Of a stretch of DNA of 64,000 nt, positions 23,306-35,551 are shown in pieces (position 1 is the first letter of the stretch; every line of letters begins with the position of its first letter). Made by a program: the position numbers and the translations under genes. The notes beneath the pieces were generated by a model. That model was not told the origin of the DNA and did not search any database. It was given only the letters and a program-made list of their open reading frames with translations. Location of the stretch: contig OX359200.1 in assembly GCA_947172415.1 (NCBI GenBank), positions 2,978,501-3,042,500 of the forward strand, in the 5' to 3' direction. The stretch comes from Chondrosia reniformis. Taxonomy: Eukaryota; Porifera; Demospongiae; Chondrillida; Chondrillidae.

Positions 23306-26300
23306 CTACTATATAGTTGTATGTACCAGCTGTATGTACTAATTATATGTTCTACTTGTATGTACTAGGTGTATGGACTAATAACAATCTGTATTTACGA
23401 GTTGTACGTACTAGTTATATTTACTAGTTGTAGTTACTAGTTGTAGTTACTTGTTTTATGTACTAGTTGAATGTTCTGGTAACAAGATGTATGTACTAGT
23501 TGTATGTACTAGCTGTATGTCCTAATTGTATGTACTAGTTGTATGTACTAGTTGTACGTACTTGTTGCAGTACTAGTTGTATGTTCTAGTTGTCTGTACT
23601 CGTTGTATGTAGTTGTTGTATGCACTAGCTGTATGTACTAATTGTATGAACTAGTATGTAATTTTATGTACTAGTTGTATGAACTAGTTGAATGTACTAG
23701 CTAAATGTACTAGTAACAAACCTTATTTACTAGTTGTATTTACTAGTCAAATGTAGTTATATGTACTAGTTATTTGTGCTAGTTGTGTGAAATTGTTGTA
23801 CGTACTAGTTATATTTACTAGTGATAGTTACTAATTGTATGTACTAGTTTTATGTACTAGTTTTTTGTAATTATATGTACTAGTTGTGTGTACAAGTTGT
23901 GTGTAATTGATGTACATACTACTTATTTTTACTAGTTGTAGTTACTAGTTGTATGAACTAATTGTATGTACTAGTTATATGTACTAGTTGTATGTACTAG
24001 TTGAATGTACTTGTTGTATGTACTAGTTGTGTGTACTTGTTATATGTAGTAGTTGTGTGTACTAGCTGTGTGTACTAATTGTAGGTACTAATTGTATGTA
24101 ATAGCATGTAGTTTTATGTACTAGTTGTATGTTCTAGTTGTATGTACTAGGTGTATGTACTAGTAACAATCTGTATTTAGTAGTTGTATTTACTAGTTGT
24201 ATGTACTAGTTTTATGTACTAGTTTTCTGTAGTAGTTGTGTGTAATTGTTGTACGTACTAGTTATATTTACTAGTTGTAGTTACTCGTTGTATGTATTAG
24301 TTTTATGTACTAGTTGTATGTACTAGTTGTGTGTAATTTTTGTACATACTAGTTATATTTACTAGTTGTAGTTACCAGTTTTATGTACTAGTTATCTGTA
24401 CTAGTTGTATGTCCTAGCTGTATGTACTAGTTTTATGTACTAATTATATGTACTTGTTGTTTGTACTAGTAAGTAGTTGCATTTACTAGTTATATGTACC
24501 GGTTCTATGTACTAGTAGAATGTACTAGTTGTATGTACTAATTGTATGTACTAATTGTATGTACTAGTTGTATGTACTAATTGTGTGTACTAGTTGTGTG
24601 TGCTAGTTGTATGTGCTAGTTGCATGTACTAGGTGTATGTACTAGTTGTATATAGTAGTTGTAGGCACTAGCTGTGCGTAATTGTTGAACGTAGTAGTTA
24701 TATTTACTTGTTGTAGTTACTAGCTGTAAGTACTAGTTTTATGTACTAGTTGTATGCACTAATAACTAGTTGTATGTACTAGGTGTATGTATTAGTTCTA
24801 TGTATTAGTTGTATGTACTAGCTGTATGTACTTATTGTGTGTAATTGTTGTACATACTAGTTATATTTACTAGTTGTAGTTACTAGTTACAAGTTTTATG
24901 TACTAGTTGTATGTTCTAATAACAAGATGTATGTTCTAGTTGCATGTACTAATTGTATGTATTAGTTGTATGTACTAGTTGTATGTACTAGTTGAATGTA
25001 CTTGTTGTATGTACTAGTTGTGTGTACTTGTTGTATGTAGTAGTTGTGTGTACTAGCTGTGTGTACTAATTGTAGGTACTAATTGTATGTAATGGCATGT
25101 AGTTTTATGTACTAGTTGTATGTTCTAGTTGTATGTACTAGTTGTATTTACTAGTTGTATGTACTAGTTGAATGTACTTGTTGTATGTACTAGTTGTGTG
25201 TACTTGTTGTATGTAGTAGTTGTGTGTACTAGCTGTGTGTACTAATTGTAGGTACTAATTGTATGTAATAGCATGTAGTTTTATGTACTAGTTGTATGTT
25301 CTAGTTGTATGTACTAGGTGTATGTACTAGTAACAATCTGTATTTACTAGTTGTATTTACTAGTTGTATGTACTAGTTTTATGTACTAGTTGTATGTAGT
25401 TATATATAGTAGTTGTATGTAGTAGTTGCGTGTAATTGTTGTACATACTAGCTATATTTACTAGTTGTAGTTACTAGTTGTATGTACTAGTTTTATGTAT
25501 TAGTTGTATGTACTAGTAACTAGTTATATGTACTAGTTCTATGTACTAGTTCTATGTACTAGTTTAATGTACTAGTTGTATGTAGAAGTTGTATGTACTA
25601 GTTGTAAGTATTAGTAACTATCTGTATGTACTGGTTGTATGTACTAGTTGTTTGAATTAGTTGTATGTACTAATTGCATGTACTAGTTTTATGTACTAGT
25701 ACGTAGTTGCATGTATTAGTTATATGAACTTATTGTATGAACTAGTTGTAGTTACTAGTTGTATGTACTAGTTTTATGTACTAGTTGTATGTACTAGTAA
25801 CTAGATGTATATATGTTCTATTTGTATGTAATAGTATTAGGTTCTTTATAGAACTAGTTATAATGGGTACTAGGTAAGTACAAGTTGTAGGTACTACCTG
25901 TTTCAACAATGTGTACGTACTAATTTCATGTACTATTTGTATGTACTAATTATATACACTAATTATTTGTTCTAGGTGTCTGTACTACTTGTATGTACTT
26001 GTTATGTGCAAATTGCATGTACTAGTTGTATGTACTAGTAAGTAGTTGCATGTACTAGTTATGTGTACTAGTTGTATGTACTAGGTGTATGTACTAGTAA
26101 CAATCTGTATTTACTAGTTGTATGAACTAATTGTATGTACCAGGTGTATGTAGTAGTAAGTAGCTGCATGTACTAGTTATATGTACTAGTTGTATGTACT
26201 AATTGTACGCACTAATTTTATGTACTAGTTGTATGTACTAGTTGTATGTACTAGCTATGTACCACTTGCATGCACTAGTTGTATGTAGTAGTTGTAAGTA

Positions 26301-26883
26301 CTATATATATGTACTAGTTATATGTGTATGTACTAGTTTTATGTAGTAGTTGTGTGTATTAGTTTTATGTAATTGGTGTATGTACTCATTGTATGTACTA
26401 GTGTTTTGAACTAGTACTAGTTGTATTAACTAATTGTTGGTACTAGTTGTGTGTACTAGTTGTATGTGGTCATTATGAACCAATTGTATGTACTAGTTGT
26501 ATGTATTAGCTATGTTCTAATTGTATCTACTAGTGGTATGTAGTATTTTTATGTAATAATTGTAAGTACTAGTTGTGCATACTAGTCTTATGTACTAGGT
26601 GTGTGTACTATATATATGTACTAATTTTATGCGTAAGTACTGATTATATGTAATAATTTTGTGTAATTGTTGTATATACTAGTTGTGTGTACTAGTTGTA
26701 TGTACTACTTGTGTGTACTAGTTTTATGTACTAGTTGTATGTACTAGTTGTATGTACTAGTTCTATGTACTAGTTGCTAGTTGAAGGTAGTAGTTTTATG
26801 TTCTCATTCTTTGAACTAGTTCTATATAATTTTTGTAGTTCTAGTTGTATGAACTAGTTGTATTTACTAGTTGTATGTATAGG
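23306..26883 (+). repeat. 13-bp satellite array, plus orientation
   Basis: About 3.6 kb of plus monomers. A block beginning GAATGTACTTGTTGTATG occurs near 24003, 24994 and 25170; the last two are ~176 bp apart in tandem. There is no gene. Confidence 0.95.
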
Positions 26884-26888
26884 CGTGG

Positions 26889-27003
26889 GAATCGGAGGCT
26901 GTGGTTCCGAGCTGACAAGAGGATGGGTATTGTCCAGTTCAACCCCCCGACGGAGCAGGGTGCTTAGCCCCTCATGTGGCATCCTGTGGCTAAATCAGCC
27001 TCC
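26889..27003 (+). ncRNA. HDV-like ribozyme candidate, E3 5' end
   Basis: The same helices as in E2, with P2 GGAGGCTG / CAGCCTCC and P4 CAGGGTGC / GCATCCTG intact. One base of P1 is changed (GAATCGG for GAATTGG), giving a C-A mismatch, so this copy may be weakened. Confidence 0.4.
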
Positions 27004-27197
27004 CTTTCAGTATGGGCTAACCCCCTGTCTGGCAGCTACACTGGGTTACGTTACATCATGAGAATAACAATTTTCAAGACAGGCTGTGGCCTAGGTGCAC
27101 CAGTGGTGAAGAAAACCCTGGGTCAACCAGAATAGGCGATTCCACTGGTGCCTCACAGGTAGATGTACCTGAATGTAATAACCCTTCTTCGGTCCCC

Positions 27198-30100
27198 GTG
27201 ACGGGCCAACCAGCCCTATGGACCGAGGAAATGGTTAGGGCACTAATTGATTGCTTTGAGCGATCTGAACCCAAAAGAGGTGGCTATCAGAAGCGTTTAG
27301 AGCGGGAATGGCTGAGCAAATACCCACATTTGCCTCAGACCGGTCGAACCCTTGCCTTCCAAGCCAAAAGGAGCTTGGTAGGAGATGGAGTACTGCAAGT
27401 AACTGGTAGCCGAGATTCAGATTTGGTTAATGATGCACCGCAAGGTGCCTCTAGAAGGAGAAGGATCCAAGGGGTGATCTGGAACCTTCAGAGGGATAAT
27501 ATCCTCATGGAGCTCTACCGAGAAAGTAAGCCCATGGAAAAGGGGTATGCCGAGCGGTTGTACCAGGCTTGGAATGCTGCAATGCCAGACCATAAAACCA
27601 CAAAGGTAGCACTAACTACAAGACTTAGTAGAATCCGAAGAGGTCAAGGTCTCTCGAGACTAAACCTTGTGGATCCTAACTCTTGTGGTGTAGCCACCCT
27701 AACTGGGACTGTGGAGGAAGGTGTGGGAGCCCAGGGACAGGGGGAGCTTCACCAAGTTCAGGCTGGGACTGAACAAAATGGTGAGCTGCCTGAAGTCCCT
27801 GTTGAAATTCCTACACATGATCATCCCAGTCCCAGGACAAGTGGCAATGATCATCTGATACAACTTTTAGGCAAAGCAAAAGATGCCTGTCTCCGAAAGA
27901 AACCTGGAGATTTCTCTGGTAGAAAACCCTGTGGGGGGCGCGGTTCAACCATGTTGATACGGCACTGCTCCAGGATGCCAATGATTGGGTGGAGAAAGAG
28001 TGGCAGGAAGGCCCTAGGTCGGCCTGGCACCTGAACTGCCTGGTCTACTCTGTTGTTATGGCTGTGAAGGGAAAAACAACCAACCAATCGCAGCCATGCA
28101 ACCAGGGAAGGAAATCGGATAATCAGAAGGGTAGTAAGAGACAGGAAGGTCACATAAGTGACAGGAAGGCCAAGGGCCTTAGGTTTAGAAGACTGCTTGC
28201 CTGGTTGGATGTAGAAATAGTGCGTCAACAGAATAATAATCCTATGACCAAACGCCAGAAAGTACTCCGAAGAAAGCTTAAGAGGGAGTTCCATTCATTA
28301 AACCTGAAGGTGCTGATCAGAGCTCGGGAACAGACACTGGGGAAACTCAGGGTCTGGACCCTACAAGAGCGAAGATTGGCTGAACGCAGGAAATTCCAGG
28401 AACAAAACCACCTTTGGAATACCCAAAGGAAGTTCCGGATGAATGGCACTGTTCCAACCTCCAATGAAGCTCCCTCAATTGAGGTAGTAAGGGACTTTTG
28501 GACAAAGATTGTAGGTACTGTTAGTAAGGTCAACAAAGACGACCCAGGGGTGAAAGAATGGCTTAAGGAAACCAAAAATAGGGTAGGTAGAACCTCCTCT
28601 GAAGGTCCCGATAGCATTGATGAGACCAAACTGAGGAAGGCCTTGAAAAAGGGAAAAAGCTGGTCTTCCCCTGGGCAGGATGGCATCCACACTTTTTGGT
28701 GGAAAGCACTCCCCTCTGCACAGTCTGCCTTGGCAGATGTACTACGGAGGGTGGTGAGCGGAGATCTGTCAGTCCCAGACTGGCTTACAAGGGGTCGCAC
28801 TCTACTCATCCCCAAAAAGGGTGACCCGAAAAGTGTAGCCAACTACCGACCTATTGCGTGTCTCAACACAATGTACAAGGCTGTCACAGCATACATTGCG
28901 TCAGAACTACTCACTTACACCTACACTAATGATCTTTTGCCTGTGGCCGAAAGGGCCATGAGGAAAGGGAGGTGGGGCTGTGTGGACTGTCTACTGCTGG
29001 ATCAATCAATCGGTCTAGATGCCAAAATTATGGGCAAGCCACTTAGTGTGGCATGGATCGATTATGAGAAGGCATATGACAGAGTCCCTCACAAGTGGGT
29101 GATGAAGGTGCTAAAAACCATCAAGTGCCCAAGTTGGATCCGGAGGTCTATAGAGCTCTTCTCCAAACACTGGGCTACTGTGTTTGAGTTGTGGACTGCA
29201 GGGAAGATGGTTAGGAGAACCCCTGTTAAATACAATAGGGGACTCTTCCAAGGAGACTCCTTATCGCCACTCCTCTTTTGTCTGGCCATAGCTCCCATAT
29301 CCCAAGTTCTTAACAGAACCAAGGGATATACCCTCTGGCATGATGGGGAAAGGAACACCATGTCACACTTGTTGTACATGGATTACCTTAAGATATATGC
29401 TGGAGGGCCTGATAAACTCAGGGAAGCCATGGAATGTGTGGAGAAAACCTCAAATGCCATTGGCATGAGATTTGGAGTGAGAAAGTGTGGAACAGCTCAC
29501 ATGCAAAAAGGGAAAGTTCTGGCTGGCCCAGACAACCCTGAACGCAGTGAAGAATCCATAAGGAGCCTTGAAAAAGGTACTACCTATAAGTACCTAGGGC
29601 TAGAACAACTGTTTGAGGTAGATGACAGCAAGGTCAAAGCTTGCTTGATCAACGAATTGAGGAGGAGACTCCACAAAGTGTGGGGCTCTCACCTTAATGG
29701 TAAGAATGCTGCAGAAGCCTCTAACATGTTGTGTGCCTCTCTATTGAGATACTCTTACCCAGTTTTGAAGTGGACTCAAAGTGAGCTTCCAAAACTGGAC
29801 CGAATGGTGAGAAAGATCATGAGAAAGTACCAGTGTCATCACTATAACTCTGCCATTGAAAGAGTGAATTTGCCTCGCTCTCAAGGTGGTAGAGAGCTCT
29901 GTAGTTTTCCTTTGGATCACGAAAGGGCTGTTGTGAATCTGGCAAGATACCTCCACACTGCCAATGATCCACTCATAGCTGTTGTGGTTAAACACCAAAA
30001 GTGGCTGGAGTGCTCAAAGCAGAGGAGGACTGTCTTGAAAGAAGCCAGATTGATACTGAGAAGCCACGGAATAGAACTAGAACCGGAAATGTGGCTGCAG

Positions 30101-30973
30101 ACAGATCCCTCACAAAATAGTGTAAGAGAATGGAGGAGAGTGGCACCTGAGTTCCGGGAGGCTCAGACTGAAAGGTTAAAAAGTAACCTAGCCGAAAAGT
30201 CTCACCAGGGCTCATACAACAGACAAGTCACAAATGGGGAGTCTTATGTGTGGCTTTCTGAGGGGAGACTCATACTTCAAACTGAGGCTCTGATTCTCGC
30301 AGCCCAAGATGATGTGCTGCACACTAGGTGGTACCAAAATAGGATTCTGAAGAATTCTAGCCTCCTAATGTGCAGAGAATGTGGCAAGGCTATGGAAACA
30401 GTCAAACACATACTAAACATGTGTGAGACCAAGGGATTTTCTCTCTACAAAGACAGACATGACCGGGCAATACAGATAGTGTTGTGGAGACTGTTGAAAG
30501 AATATGGATTCAAGCAGGAAGAGCCCTGGTACAAACTAGAAGCGAAACCAGTCTATGAGAATAGGGCTGTCAAAATCTTGTGGGATCCTAGTATCCCTAC
30601 AGATGATGAAATGACAGAAAGAAGACCAGACTTAGTTGTTGAGGATCGGCTATGTAAGTCCATCTTCATTATTGAGATGTCAGTTCCTACTGACAGTAAT
30701 ATTAATGGAAGATGGCAAGAGAAGTTCCAAAAGTACCAGAAGCTGGCGGCTGATATGAGGAAACAATTTAGGGGCTACCGAATTAAGGTAGTCCCGATGA
30801 TAATTGGTGCTTTGGGGAGAGTGGACACGCTCTTGGAAGACCTAAGTGGAATTCCAAAGCTGTCAATAAGTGCAGTAGAAGTGATGAGAGCGATGCAGAG
30901 AACTGTTCTCTGCTCGGCTGTAAGGATATTGAGGCGACATCTATCTGTTGAGGGATTGGGGCCTGGACGATAA
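27198..30973 (+). pseudogene. E3 polyprotein (Myb-like, RT, CCHC, RLE); one frameshift, RT active-site mutation
   Basis: About 1,258 codons, the reference for the family. Module 1 (WTEEMVRALIDCFERSEPKR...GY...W...TGRTLAFQAKRSL) and module 2 (WNLQRDNILMELYRESKPMEKGY...W...TTKVALTTRLSRI) are related Myb/SANT-like repeats expected to bind the target. RT spans roughly aa 430-780, with NYRPIACLN, DYEKAYDRVPHKW (motif A Asp), LFQGDSLSPLLFCL and motif C. Motif C reads YMDY: the second catalytic Asp is Tyr (TAC at 29384-29386), so RT should be dead. CRECGKAMETVKHILNMC is the CCHC knuckle at ~aa 1059, and RPDLVVED...IIEMSVP is the RLE at ~aa 1145. One G is missing from the run at 27931-27937, shifting the frame between the modules and RT. 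Start codon GTG at 27198, as in E2. Confidence 0.9.
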
Positions 30974-31180
30974 GTAGTCCTGTCCCAGTCCTTGCCTGTC
31001 GACCTCTGGAAAGTAGTGGTGGATTTGTGTATGGAGGTTCTCCCTCCTATTATGACGGTCAACTTTGGCCCGAAGTGCACCTGTCTGCTGCTGCCGGAAG
31101 GAGGCAAAGCCGAGGCTTCTGGCTAAAAACCCAAAGAAAGGAAAACATAACTGACTGAGGGTTGTCCAAGCCAGATACTC

Positions 31181-31204
31181 CTTGCCTTAGTAAACTAAGG
31201 CAAG
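31181..31204 (+). other. E3 3' UTR stem-loop
   Basis: CTTGCCTTAG-TAAA-CTAAGGCAAG, a perfect 10-bp stem, 41 bases before the element end. Confidence 0.75.
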
Positions 31205-31245
31205 AAGTAACAAGGTTCTCCATTAAGGCTTTTGTTTCTAAAGTA

Positions 31246-31260
31246 GGTATAGTTGTATGT
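31246..31260 (+). repeat. Single satellite monomer between E3 and E4
   Basis: GGTATAGTTGTATGT is about one 13-bp monomer. It is the whole spacer between two head-to-tail retrotransposon copies. Confidence 0.85.
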
Positions 31261-31265
31261 CGTGG

Positions 31266-31380
31266 GAATTGGAGGCCGTGGTTCCGAGCTGACAAGAGGA
31301 TGGGTATTGTCCAGTTCAACCCCCCGACAGAGCATGGTGCTTAGCCCTTCATGTGGCATCCTGTGGCTAAATCAGCCTTC
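31266..31380 (+). ncRNA. Decayed HDV-like ribozyme region, E4 5' end
   Basis: P1 (GAATTGG / CCAGTTC) is kept. P2 is disturbed (GGAGGCCG against CAGCCTTC) and P4 has a change (CATGGTGC), so this copy is probably inactive. The pattern shows which helices are not maintained after insertion. Confidence 0.3.
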
Positions 31381-34249
31381 CTTCCAGTATGGGCTAACCC
31401 CCCGTCTGGGAGCTTCACTGGGTTACGTTACGTCACAAGAATTAAAATTAGGCCTAGGTGCACCAGTGGTGAAGAAAACCCTGGGTCAAACAGAATAGGT
31501 GATTCCACTGGTGCCTCGCAGGTAGATGTACCTGAATGTAATAGCCTTTCTTCAGTCCCCATGATGGGCCAACCATCCCTATGGACCGAGGACATGGTTA
31601 GGGCACTAATTTATTGCTATGAGCGATCTGAACCCAAAAGAGGTGGCTATCAGAAGCGTTTAGAGCAGGAATGGCTGAGCAAAGACCCACATTTGCCTCA
31701 GACCAGTCGAACCCTTGCCTTCCAAGCCAAAAGGAACTTGGTAGGAGATGGAGTACTGCAAGTAACTGGTAGCCGAGATTTAGATTTGGTTAATGATGCA
31801 CCGCAAGGTGCCTCTAGAAGGAGAAGGATCCAAGGGGTGATCTGGAACCTTCAGAGGAGTAATATCCTCATGGAGCTCTACCGAGAAAGTAAGCCCATGG
31901 AAAAGGGGTATGCCGAGCGGTTGTACTGGGCTTGGAATGCTAAAATGCCAGACCATAAAACGACAAAGGTAGCGCTAACTATGAGAATTAGTATAATCCA
32001 AAGAAGTCAAGGTCTCTCGAGACTAAACCTTGTGGAACCCGACTCTCCTGGTTTAGCCACCCTAACTGAGACTGTGGAGGAAGGTGTGGGAGCCCAGGGA
32101 GAGGGGGAGTTTAACCAAGTTCAGGCTGTGACTGAACAAATGGTGAGCCTCCTGCAGCCCCTGCTGAAACTCCTACAAATCATCATCCTAGTCCCAGGAC
32201 AAGTGGCAATGATCATCTGATGCAACTTTTAGGCAAAGCAAAAGATGCCTGTCTCCGAAAGAAGCCTGGAGATTTCTCTGGTAGAAAACCCTGTGGGGCG
32301 GTGCGGTTCAACCATGTTGATACGGCACTGCTTCAGGAGGCCAATGATTGGCTGGAGAAAGAGTGGCAGGAAGGCCCTAGGTCGGCCTGGCACCTGAACT
32401 GCCTGGTCTACTCTGTTGCTATGGTTGTGAGGGGAAAAACAACCTACGAATCGCAGCCATGCAACCAGGGAAGGAAATCAGATAATCTGAAGGGAAGTAA
32501 GAGACAGGAAGGTCATAAAAGTGACAGGAAGGCCAAGGGCCTTAGGTTTAGAAGATTGCTTGCCCGGTTGATGTGGAAATAGCGCCTCAACAGAATGATA
32601 ATCCTATGACCAAATGCCAGAAAGTACTCTGAAGAAAGCTTAGGAGGGAGTTCCATTCATTAAACCTGAATGTGCCGATCAGAGCTCGAGACAAGACACT
32701 GGGGAAACTCAGGGTCTGGACCCTACAAGAGCGAAGATCGGTTGAACGCAGGAAATTCCAGGAACAAAACCACCTTTGGAATACCCAAAGGAAGTTCAAG
32801 ATGAATGGCAATGTTCCAACCTCCAATGAAGCTCCCTCAATTGAGGTAGTAAGAGACTTTTGGACAAAGATTGTAGGTACTGTTGGTAAGGTCAACAAAA
32901 ACGACCCAGGGGAGAAAGAATGGCTAAAGGAAACCAAAAAGAGGGTAGGTAGAACCCCCTCTGAAGGTCCCGATAGCATTGATGAGACCAAACTGAGGAA
33001 AGCCTTGAAAAAGGCAAAAAGCTGGTCAGCCCATGGGCAGGATGGCATTCACATTTTTTGGTGGAAAGCACTCCCCTCTGCACAGTCTGCCTTGGCAGAT
33101 GTACTACGGAGGGTGGTGAGTGGACATCTGTCAGTCCCAGACTGGCTTACAAGGGGTCGCAATCTACTCATCCCCACAAAAGTGACCCGAAAAGTGCAGC
33201 CAACTACCGACCTATTGCGTGTCTCAACACAATGTACAAGGCTGGCACAGCATACATTGCATCACAACTACTCACTCACACCTACACTATTGATCTTTTG
33301 CTTATGGCCCAAAGGGCTATGAAAAAAGGGAGGTTGGGTTGTGTGGACTGTCTACTGCTGGATCAATCAATCGATCTAGATGCCAAAATTATGGGCAAGC
33401 CGCTTAGTGTGGCATGGATTGATTATGAGAAGGCATATGACAGAGTCCCTCACAAGTGGGTGATGAAGGTGCTAAAAACCATCAAGTGCCCAAGTTGGAT
33501 CCAGAGGTCTATAGAGCTCTTCTCCAAACACTGGGCTACTGTGCTTGAGTTGTGGACTGCAGGGAAGGTGGTTAGGAGAACCCCTGTTAAATATAACAAG
33601 GGACTCTTCCAAGGAGACTCCTTATCGCCACTCCTCTTCTGTCTGGCCATAGCTCCCATATTCCAAGTTCTTAACAGAACCAAGGGATATACCCTCTGGC
33701 ATAATGGGGAAAGGAACACCATGTCACACTTATTGTACATGGATGACCTTAAAATATATTCTGGAGGGCCTGATAAACTCAGGGAAGCCATGGAATGTGT
33801 GGAGAAAACCTCAAATGCCATTGGCATGAGGTTTGGAGTGAGAAAGTGTGGAACAGCTCACATGCAAAAAGGGAAAGTTCTGGCTGGCCCAGACAACCCT
33901 GAACGCAGTTAAGAACCCATAAGGAGCCTTCAAAAAGGTACTACTTATAAGTACCTAGGGCTAGAACAACAGTTTGAGGTAGATAACAGCAAGATCAAAC
34001 TTGCTTGATCAACTAATAGAGGAGAAGACTCCACAAAGTGTGGGACTCTCACCTCAATGGTAAGAATGCTGCAGAAGCCTCTAACATGTTGTGTGCCTCT
34101 TTATTGAGATACTCTTACCCCGTTTTGAAGTGGACACAAAGTGAGCTTCTAAAACTAGACCGAATGGTGAGAAAGATCATGAGAAAGTACCAGTGTCATC
34201 ACTATAACTCTGCCATTGAGAAGGTAAACTTGCCTCGCTCTCAAGGTGG

Positions 34250-35551
34250 CGCTAGTGGAACATGTCCATACTTCCGGAAATTTTCAAAAAAGTCGTTAAC
34301 TAACACTCTTTTTTAATCTGCTCTATTTTACTTTAGAAACATCGTATCACTAAACAAATTATATAGATTTGAAGCGCTATTCTTTCTTAATAATTTGGCT
34401 ACAAGAGCGTCACGATTGCAGGCTTAAAGGAGAAGGTTAGCGGCCGTAAGTGATAGGTGCCAAATCGCCAAAAATGTTTTATTTGACAGTGGAAAATACG
34501 AATATAGAATAGATGGTGACACCAATCTATGAAGGATAATGATATCTAACGATTGTATGTATACTCCTTTTAAATTCCCTTTACTTTTTGAATTATAATC
34601 GAAAACGTATTTTCGTACCTTTATCAGGCGCCTCTACTACTTCATATCTCAGTTAAACAAGGGAATATTCCAGGAGTATACATACAACTTTTAGGCTGTT
34701 ACTTACTGAAGAGATTGATGTCAAAAAATGGTTAGATATACAATTCTCCACTGTCTAATAATCGGTTCGTTTTCCATTTGTCTCTTCTCCTTCGAGTAAT
34801 GGTATTGTCACGTGATTATCAGCCGAAATTAGTGATATAGCTTAGCCATCATACAATGACGTCTTATGACGTTGCATATGCACCCAAATATTTGGTAACA
34901 CGTTATACAAGAATTAGACTTCCGACGTTGATATGTCAAGTAAGGCTTCTCGGTAGCGATACAGTTTCCTTGATCGAAGTTTTTTGTTATTGTAAGAGGT
35001 AAGTGGAAACAGTAAACATATTGCATGTCTACCAATATCTACGTAATTATCAATGGCGAAAATGTATGAGCAATTAACGAAGTATAATCAAAAGAAAATA
35101 GAACGTTTCGGTCATGTAAGCCTTAATTCCTCAGCTATTATAATACGTTAATAATAGCTGAGGAATTAAGGCTTACGTGACCGAAACGTAAAAACGAAAA
35201 CGAAAATTTTTTTTTGACTATTAACGTAGTATAATCAAAAGAAAAACGTTCTATTCTTCTTTTGATTATTAACGTAGTATAATCAAAAGCAAAATAGAAC
35301 GTTTCGGTCACGTAGGCCTTTATTGGCCTTCCTCTGTCGTTGGCCTTCCTCCGCAATTGCTCATAAGTTTTCATAATTGATACTTTAACATCGAAAACGA
35401 CTAGTGATGAATCGTGACGTTTCAGTGGCTGGTGCTCGGCTTCACGCGCAGGTCACATGCTAGCGACACTTCCGCCTGGAATGTGACACCTCTGAATGCG
35501 CTAATAGACGATTTACAAAAATCGGAAATTCGTAGACATGTTACACATGCG
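34250..35551. mobile_element. D3: non-autonomous fold-back insertion inside E4
   Basis: A 1,302-bp segment absent from the other copies. The ends are CGC...GCG with imperfect inverted repeats sharing AACATGTC at the same distance, and a GG is duplicated at the insertion point (34248-34249, 35552-35553). The interior is rich in inverted repeats, including the perfect-looking hairpin at 35103-35189 and a pair built on TTGTATGTATACTCC (about 34553 and 34672). No protein-coding gene is supported. A miniature or fold-back DNA transposon is the best reading; the superfamily is unknown. Confidence 0.6.
35103..35189. repeat. Long palindrome in D3
   Basis: Two 39-bp arms (35103-35141 and 35151-35189) with one mismatch, around a 9-base loop. 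The outer ends read ACGTTTCGGTCA. Similar arm sequence recurs at 35299-35315, so parts of the element are in several inverted copies. Confidence 0.85.

Larger units (their letters stand above)
26884..31245 (+). mobile_element. E3: near-intact RLE-type retrotransposon
   Basis: The best-preserved plus-strand copy, 4.36 kb from CGTGGG at 26884 to TTTCTAAAGTA at 31245. It has the 5' structured region, the full ORF with one frameshift, the 3' UTR and hairpin. The 5' flank is satellite; the 3' flank is a single monomer followed by E4. Confidence 0.93.

Noticed and set aside
28225-28842. A 205-residue open frame antisense to the E3 RT linker, repeated in E5 and E6
   Set aside because: It is the mirror of a conserved coding strand and recurs only because the sense frame is conserved; it has no domain of its own.
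34250-35551. D3 as a captured host exon or gene
   Set aside because: No frame longer than ~80 codons, no splice logic, and the content is dominated by inverted repeats.
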